Shown: in pieces, positions 5,578-5,975 of the stretch
How positions within the stretch are numbered: position 1 is the first letter of the stretch
Layout: each line of letters begins with the position of its first letter
Assembly: GCA_005893365.1 (NCBI GenBank)
Contig: VBPB01000056.1
Location: 1-5,975, forward strand
Direction: 5' to 3'
Source of the DNA: Candidatus Eiseniibacteriota bacterium
GTDB taxonomy: Bacteria; Eisenbacteria; RBG-16-71-46
Length of the DNA stretch: 5,975 nt
Notes under the pieces: generated by a model
The model's database searches: none
Told to the model about the DNA's origin: nothing
The model's input: the letters and a program-made list of their open reading frames with translations, nothing else
Program-made: the position numbers and the translations under genes

Positions 5578-5975
5578 ATGGGGGACGCTTCGGGCCAAGC
5601 GCCGCACCTCATGCAACACTTGAAGTCGCACCCTCTCTTGGAGCCGCTGCTCCGGCGCGTCGAGCGCCTGGAGCGGGCGGGCGTCGTGGTGGCGCTGGGC
5701 GGCAGCGGTCTGCTCGCGGCCTTGGGTCTCGCCGACACCGCGCAGGACTGGGACCTCACCACCGACGCCCCGCTCCACGCGGTGCTCGACGCCCTCGAGG
5801 GCGAGCCCTGGACCCACCACGGCCCCGACGACCTCCACGCGGATCAGAAGCTGGGGCTGGATCACGGGGCGATCGAGATCATCATCGGGTTCGCCTTCCA
5901 GGTCCGCGGCGGGGTGGTGCACATCCCGACCGAGGTCACGGGGCGCTGGAACGGGCTGCCGCTCGGGAGCCCGGA
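5578..5975 (+). CDS. Nucleotidyltransferase-fold protein, 3' end beyond the window
   Basis: 132 complete codons are visible and the frame runs off the right edge. The start ATG (5578-5580) is well supported by GGGAGGA at 5564-5570, 7 bases upstream. The signature of the polymerase-beta-type nucleotidyltransferase superfamily is visible: a GGSG turn at 41-44 (VVVALGGSGLLAALG) after a helix, QDWDLTTDAP with the acidic pair Asp57/Asp59, and a later strand AIEIIIGFAFQV with Glu100 in the place of the third carboxylate. The layout resembles minimal nucleotidyltransferases and the head of CCA-adding enzymes, but it lacks the VRD motif typical of the latter. Such enzymes transfer a nucleotide to a protein, RNA or small molecule; the substrate here cannot be inferred. 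The gene starts 3 bases after the preceding stop, so it is probably in the proC operon. Whether it is an active enzyme depends on the unseen C-terminal part. Confidence 0.62.
   Translation, partial: MGDASGQAPHLMQHLKSHPLLEPLLRRVERLERAGVVVALGGSGLLAALGLADTAQDWDLTTDAPLHAVLDALEGEPWTHHGPDDLHADQKLGLDHGAIEIIIGFAFQVRGGVVHIPTEVTGRWNGLPLGSP

Noticed and set aside
1..5975. CRISPR array
   Set aside because: No regularly spaced direct repeats are visible anywhere in the window.

Overview
The window is very GC-rich with strong G/C preference at third codon positions. The organism looks like a Gram-negative bacterium, because one gene encodes a protein with a Sec signal peptide and an outer-membrane beta-barrel appearance. 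Genes are densely packed and several use archaeal-type or minimal enzyme variants that are common in uncultured high-GC lineages. The sequence alone does not fix the phylum.

Layout from left to right. (1) Bases 1-142 are the last 46 codons of a gene on the + strand that looks like the C-terminus of a tyrosine site-specific recombinase. (2) Bases 164-331 form one compact, nearly symmetrical palindrome with perfect 27-bp terminal inverted repeats, best read as a MITE-like non-autonomous element. (3) A tRNA-Leu(UAG) gene lies on the - strand at 337-418, with its 3' end pointing at the palindrome and the recombinase gene, as at the edge of an integrated element. (4) Two genes on the - strand, 1682-2899 and 489-1679, form a tight pair: archaeal-type phosphoglycerate mutase (ApgM), then a predicted outer-membrane barrel protein whose start lies 2 nt after the apgM stop. 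(5) A divergent intergenic region (2900-3355) contains a second, unrelated 150-base palindrome with 35-bp arms, a candidate promoter and a short tandem repeat. (6) A + strand operon runs from 3356 to beyond the right end: 3-hydroxybutyryl-CoA dehydrogenase, pyrroline-5-carboxylate reductase (ProC), a small unrecognised helical protein, and the start of a protein with nucleotidyltransferase-fold motifs.

How they work together: ApgM supplies the glycolytic/gluconeogenic 3-PG to 2-PG step. The 3-hydroxyacyl-CoA dehydrogenase belongs to fatty-acid, butyrate or polyhydroxybutyrate metabolism, and ProC makes proline. The two last genes have unknown roles but are spaced like operon members. Most of the window is ordinary core metabolism. 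The unusual parts are the recombinase/palindrome/tRNA junction at the left end, the second large palindrome between the divergent operons, and the uncharacterised pair after proC.
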